Shown here in pieces: positions 61,945 to 64,000 of a DNA stretch of 64,000 nucleotides. The stretch comes from Microvirga massiliensis. Its GTDB lineage: Bacteria; Pseudomonadota; Alphaproteobacteria; Rhizobiales; Beijerinckiaceae. A program made the translations under genes and the position numbers. Every line of letters begins with the position of its first letter. Within the stretch, counting starts at the first letter, position 1. The notes under the pieces are model-generated. The model was given only the letters and a program-made list of their open reading frames with translations. It ran no database searches and was not told the DNA's origin. The DNA is taken from the NCBI RefSeq assembly GCF_001006805.1, contig NZ_LN811352.1, forward strand, positions 714,232 through 778,231, written 5' to 3'.

Positions 61945-63087
61945 ATGGATGTCATCGTGATCGGCGGCGGCCTGATGGGGACCGCTGCCACCTACTTCCT
62001 GGCGCGGCGCGGCCTGCGTGTGACGCTGATCGAGCGCCATCGTGTCGGGACGGGGGCGACCGTCGCATCCTTCGGCAACATCCGACGGACGGGCCGGCAT
62101 CTCACGCAATTGCCGCTGGCGCATCGCTCCCGCACTCTCTGGGGCGAAGCGGAACGCATGCTGGGCCGAGATGTCGAATTCCGCGTTGCCGGCCATCTCA
62201 GGCTCATCTTCGAGGAGGATGCCCTGGCAGACATGCGCGCCTACGCCACGGCGGCGCGTCCCTGGGGCCTGGAGCTCGAGGAACTCGGTGCCAACGAGAT
62301 CCATGCGCGTTTTCCTGGCCTCGGCCCCGGTGCGATCGCGGCCTCCTATTCGCCCCAGGACGGCTCCGGTAATCCGCGCCTGATCGCGCCGGCCTTCGCT
62401 GATGCGGCACAGCGCCTGGGCGCGCAGATCATCGAGGAATGCGAGGTCGGCGGCATCGACACGACTGCCGCCGGCTTCCGCGTCACGACCTCAAAGGGCA
62501 GCTTCGAAGCGGGCAGGCTGCTGAACACCGCCGGGGCCTGGGGCGCCCGGATCGCCGCCCGTTTCGGCGAGCCGGTGCCGCTCACCCCGCGGGGGCCGCA
62601 GATGGGAGTTACCGAGCCCCTGCCCCATCGCGTCCTGCCCGTCGTCGGCATCTGGACCCGCCGGCACGGCATGGATGCCTATTTCCGGCAGGTTGAGCGC
62701 GGCAATATCATCTTCGGCGGAGCGGCAGAGCGCGTCGACGTGCCTCTCGACCCCGGCCACGCCAAGGCCGATCCTGCACGACTGCCGCTTCAGCTTCGCG
62801 CGTTACGGCAGTTGCTCCCGGCGTTAGATAAGGTATCGGTGATCCGGACCTGGTCGGGCTGCGAAGGCTATCTCGCCGACATGCTGCCGGTCATGGGACC
62901 TTCGGCGACGACTCCGGGCCTTTTCCACTCCTTCGGCTTCTCCGGGCACGGCTTCCAGCTCGGCCCCGGGGTGGGCGAGACCATGGCTGAGCTCATCGCA
63001 ATGGGCGACACTGAGATTCCTCTCCACGATTTCCGAATTGAGCGCTTCACCCTTATGGTGAACGGGGAAAGTTCGGCCGCGATGTGA
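61945..63087 (+). CDS. FAD-dependent oxidoreductase (DadA/HcnC-like)
   Basis: A 380-residue DAO-family flavoprotein: VIVIGGGLMGTAATYFLARR at the start, GTGATVASFGNIRRTGRHLT, IIFGGAAERVDVPLDPGHAK, and SFGFSGHGFQLGPGVGETMA near the end. The length and type suit the catalytic small (beta/HcnC/OoxB-like) subunit that pairs with an HcnB-like subunit; such pairs oxidise glycine, proline, opines or N-alkyl amino acids. It is divergent from hyuA with shared palindromes between, consistent with co-regulation. That it completes the HcnA/HcnB-like complex is inference. Confidence 0.86.
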   Translation: MDVIVIGGGLMGTAATYFLARRGLRVTLIERHRVGTGATVASFGNIRRTGRHLTQLPLAHRSRTLWGEAERMLGRDVEFRVAGHLRLIFEEDALADMRAYATAARPWGLELEELGANEIHARFPGLGPGAIAASYSPQDGSGNPRLIAPAFADAAQRLGAQIIEECEVGGIDTTAAGFRVTTSKGSFEAGRLLNTAGAWGARIAARFGEPVPLTPRGPQMGVTEPLPHRVLPVVGIWTRRHGMDAYFRQVERGNIIFGGAAERVDVPLDPGHAKADPARLPLQLRALRQLLPALDKVSVIRTWSGCEGYLADMLPVMGPSATTPGLFHSFGFSGHGFQLGPGVGETMAELIAMGDTEIPLHDFRIERFTLMVNGESSAAM

Positions 63088-63112
63088 GCAGCTGCCGAAG
63101 CATCGGAATGAG

Positions 63113-63137
63113 CCGAAAAGTGGATTTCCCTTTTCGG
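63113..63137. repeat. Intergenic hairpin after the DadA/HcnC-like gene
   Basis: CCGAAAAG (63113-63120) and CTTTTCGG (63130-63137) form an 8-bp stem with a 9-base loop. It may be a weak terminator; similar palindromes are common dispersed repeats in Hyphomicrobiales intergenic DNA, from memory. Confidence 0.5.
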
Positions 63138-63293
63138 TCCGCTGCTCGAGGCAGGCGGACAACGTTGATTGTCTCGGTCGTGGCGAACCGCGCTCCTCGA
63201 GAGGCTCTGGCAGGCTCGACACCCGCCGCGATACGCTTCCGTGCTCAAACCGTTATCACCCACATCCGCCATAGCTACCGCGGATGCACAAAG

Positions 63294-63566
63294 CTAACCC
63301 TTGCACCTCCTGAACGGGACGACATTGCCGCTGTATGCAACCACCTTCTGCTGGCGCGACAGTTCGACGAGCGCGCGGGCGCGGAACAGCCTCCACATCG
63401 GGCTGACCACCGGCTTACAGGTGATCGCCGTGTTGGACGTCCACCAATACTCCCACTCCTGGGTAGTGAAGTCGTCGCCGTACGCATGCGTCACGTTCAG
63501 GTCTGGATCGAGGCCATCGCCGGCGCACAGGGCCTTGGCCTTTGCCTCGATCTCGTCATTTGTCAC
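63294..63566 (-). CDS. Small hypothetical protein
   Basis: A 90-residue frame from GTG 63566 (TNDEIEAKAKALCAGDGLDP, then NVTHAYGDDFTTQEWEYWWT and a basic, Arg-rich C-terminus). The N-terminal half resembles small phage-associated or uncharacterised proteins that start with a degenerate E-x-x-A-x-A-L-C helix and a DxDxxxxTEWE-like patch; no family could be named. No strong ribosome site was seen. It may equally be a chance frame. Confidence 0.4.
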   Translation of the reverse strand: MTNDEIEAKAKALCAGDGLDPDLNVTHAYGDDFTTQEWEYWWTSNTAITCKPVVSPMWRLFRARALVELSRQQKVVAYSGNVVPFRRCKG

Positions 63567-64000
63567 GCGGGCTATTGCCCGTGCCCTCGAGAGCAACATT
63601 GGTCAATCCATGTTTCCGCTGTGGTTCGGTGCCCGCGGCCCTGCGACTTGATCAGGTTTGGCGGTCCGAGGGGTTTAGCCGGCTCGCCTTGACGCCGGCC
63701 TGGTTTATACACGGCGCTCTATGAACAGCGCGCAGCGCTTTTCTGTCTCCGGGTAGGAAAACGGCCGAGCGGAAAGGCGCGGCACGCACCTCTGCAGGTC
63801 AGCTCGCCACACGATTCTACATCCCGAAGCAAGGACTTCCGAACACCGAACGAATGCAGGGCGATCCACCACGCCGGCCGCCAGAGGACGTGACGACCAC
63901 ACCGCCCTGAGACCCTCCTGGCATGCGGTGATCCCGTACGATTGGAGTGGACCGATGGTCCCTGACAACCGGCTGTTCTCGGTGATCGCGCACGACTACC
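63567..64000. other. Right end of the window, nothing recognised
   Basis: About 430 bases with no supported gene. Short reverse-strand frames show no family features, and no repeat of the tRNA-Arg fragment or intact tRNA is present. Confidence 0.45.

Overview
The window is high-GC DNA from an alphaproteobacterium, most likely a member of the Hyphomicrobiales (Microvirga/Methylobacterium/Bosea-like; the genus is an inference). The clearest taxonomic signal is the start of phyR, divergent from nepR-ecfG, with GGAAC-N16/17-CGTT (EcfG-type) promoters. That general-stress-response architecture is specific to Alphaproteobacteria.

Layout. 1-5 kb: general stress response, with the phyR 5' end, nepR-ecfG, a second nepR-ecfG pair, and three probable regulon genes (DUF1328 membrane protein, small membrane protein, SDR) carrying exact EcfG promoters. 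5-9.3 kb: cyclopropane fatty acid synthase, a very acidic small protein, a DbpA-type DEAD-box helicase and a small secreted protein. 9.8-12.9 kb: a polar amino-acid ABC importer operon. 12.9-16.6 kb: a Sit/Mnt-type divalent-metal ABC importer with a palindrome over its leader. 16.7-19.6 kb: an SDR and a fused membrane/ATPase ABC exporter.

19.6-30.2 kb is a worn region. It holds an IS5-type transposase relic, recombinase relics, a frameshifted HMG-CoA lyase fragment, the 3' half of a tRNA-Arg(ACG), a tyrosine integrase with an internal amber codon, an IS481 fragment, a short element with inverted ends and a broken peptide-binding-protein gene. Intact genes in between are a DUF429-like protein, an acyl-CoA synthetase, a metallo-hydrolase, an orphan solute-binding protein and a NagB-like deaminase.

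30.2-63.1 kb is a dense catabolic locus for nitrogenous compounds. It contains a DgcA/StcD-like flavin demethylase with a divergent LysR regulator; two paralogous GNAT proteins; ArgE-like, GhrA-like, cupin, two aldehyde dehydrogenases and a TtuC-like dehydrogenase; a PuuB-like oxidase; two type II HAD proteins; a class III aminotransferase; a complete Dpp-type importer; an Lrp regulator divergent from a DadA-like oxidase; a second LysR; and a four-gene operon of HyuA, HyuB, an HcnA-like ferredoxin and an HcnB-like flavoprotein, facing a DadA/HcnC-like oxidase. The enzymes fit uptake of an amine, peptide or cyclic amide, ring opening or demethylation, oxidative deamination or transamination, and aldehyde oxidation to central metabolites. 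The exact substrate cannot be read from sequence. A CATAAG-N5-CTTATG palindrome occurs three times (one copy with one mismatch, one with another) around the second LysR gene and is a good candidate for its operator.

No CRISPR array, rRNA or intact tRNA was seen. Long open frames opposite many of these genes are high-GC shadows and are not listed.
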